The notes beneath the pieces were generated by a model. The model worked only from the letters and a program-made list of their open reading frames with translations. It had not been told where the DNA came from and searched no databases. Position numbers and translations under genes: made by a program. A DNA stretch of 15,426 bases from Candidatus Bathyarchaeota archaeon (GTDB taxonomy: Archaea; Thermoproteota; Bathyarchaeia; 40CM-2-53-6; RBG-13-38-9). The DNA lies in assembly GCA_018396565.1 (NCBI GenBank), contig JAGTQO010000020.1, positions 7,251-22,676 of the forward strand. Reading direction: 5' to 3'. Shown piece after piece: positions 14,837 to 15,426 of the stretch (positions are counted from its first letter, which is position 1; every line of letters begins with the position of its first letter).

Positions 14837-15426
14837 ATGAAAATAGGTATGATGACTCCTTGGAACGCTAATTCAGGCCCATCAATATGTGCTGAGCTGA
14901 TAGGTAGGGAGTGGGTTGAGGCTGGGCATGAACTCAGAGTCTTCGGCCACGACGGCTCCAACAGTCCGGACGGGATTATAATCCAGGAAGATGAGACGTA
15001 TGTGGAGAGATGTTTCGGGACATCATACTGGGGTAGAAGGGAGTGGCTTGACCCTGAGCCGATCCTGAGGTTCCATTCCGAAGTCTTCACCGTTCAAAAC
15101 TTGGCGATAATGCCTATGACTGAACTGTTCAAAGTATACGGCGAGATCAGAAGATACTCTAAGACAGTTCTGGTCATCCATGAAGGATACTTGCCAGAGG
15201 AGCCTCTATTCTACAAGTTTGAATGGGACGCCATAATATGTTTCGACGAGAGATATGTGAGGCTCTTCTCAACGGTCTATCCGATAGATAAGCTCCACAT
15301 CATACCTTTCCCATACCATCCCATAGCTGGTGGAGATAAGGGTGAAGCTAGGAGAATGTTGAGCCTACCCTCGAATCGAAAGATCATACTGTTCTTCGGC
15401 TACAGCGTTTGGAGGAACCTCCCCCT
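14837..15426 (+). CDS. glycosyltransferase, GT-B type, 3' partial
   Basis: An open frame from ATG at 14837 to the right edge (196 complete codons, no stop). It begins MKIGMMTPWNANSGPSICAE, the usual GT-B N-terminal strand and glycine-containing loop, then WVEAGHELRVFGHD. Further on are TVLVIHEGYLPEE, WDAIICFDERYVRLF and KLHIIPFPYHP, the pattern before the inter-domain linker, and RKIILFFGYSVWRNL, which looks like the first strand of the donor-binding domain. The catalytic donor half lies outside the window. GGTGGGG four to ten bases upstream serves as a ribosome site. It follows the second glycosyltransferase by 27 bases and is probably in the same operon. Assignment to family GT4 is likely but not provable from this half. 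Confidence 0.8.
   Translation, partial: MKIGMMTPWNANSGPSICAELIGREWVEAGHELRVFGHDGSNSPDGIIIQEDETYVERCFGTSYWGRREWLDPEPILRFHSEVFTVQNLAIMPMTELFKVYGEIRRYSKTVLVIHEGYLPEEPLFYKFEWDAIICFDERYVRLFSTVYPIDKLHIIPFPYHPIAGGDKGEARRMLSLPSNRKIILFFGYSVWRNLP

Noticed and set aside
14818..15090. 90-codon minus-strand open frame near the right edge
   Set aside because: Antisense to the partial glycosyltransferase, which has a proper start, ribosome site and fold pattern.
1..15426. A new defence or mobile genetic system
   Set aside because: I found no nuclease, transposase, integrase, toxin-antitoxin pair, reverse transcriptase or repeat array; the genes are metabolic, transport and glycan functions.

Overview
The window looks like chromosomal DNA from an uncultured archaeon, most likely of the TACK group (a Bathyarchaeia-like lineage is my best guess; no rRNA is present to settle it). 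The reasons are heavy use of AGG/AGA and ATA codons, AT-rich TATA-like boxes ahead of genes, oligo-T runs as the only terminator-like signals, many TTG/GTG starts, and an archaeal-type anion ABC transporter with a duplicated permease. Coding density is high and no stretch over 300 bases lacks a gene. I see no rRNA, tRNA, CRISPR array, insertion sequence or phage gene.

Layout. (1) Bases 1-2690: a P-type Ca2+-type ATPase whose N-terminus lies beyond the left edge. (2) 2872-7214: carA and carB, overlapping by 7 bases, encoding both subunits of glutamine-dependent carbamoyl-phosphate synthase, followed by oligo-T runs. (3) 7353-10320: an ABC transport locus with a double-length permease, a TauB/SsuB-like ATPase, and a separate small protein that matches the domain often fused to the C-terminus of such ATPases. 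No substrate-binding protein is visible. (4) 10423-11460: sua5 (tRNA t6A synthesis), which runs tail-to-tail into purC on the opposite strand (11450-12364), the 3' ends overlapping by 11 bases. (5) A 194-base AT-rich divergent promoter region, then three consecutive glycosyltransferase genes on the + strand (12559 to the right edge). The third is cut by the window end and has no stop codon within it.

How the genes work together. carAB feeds pyrimidine and arginine synthesis and purC serves purine synthesis. sua5 uses bicarbonate, threonine and ATP to start t6A modification of tRNA. The transporter genes form one unit of unknown substrate. The glycosyltransferases probably build a lipid-linked or surface glycan; the first has an acceptor/nucleotide region resembling eukaryotic ALG11.

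I do not see a clearly new defence or mobile system. The items most worth a second look are the stand-alone ATPase-associated domain gene with its own promoter-like box, the glycosyltransferase cluster, and the leader and intergenic inverted repeats.
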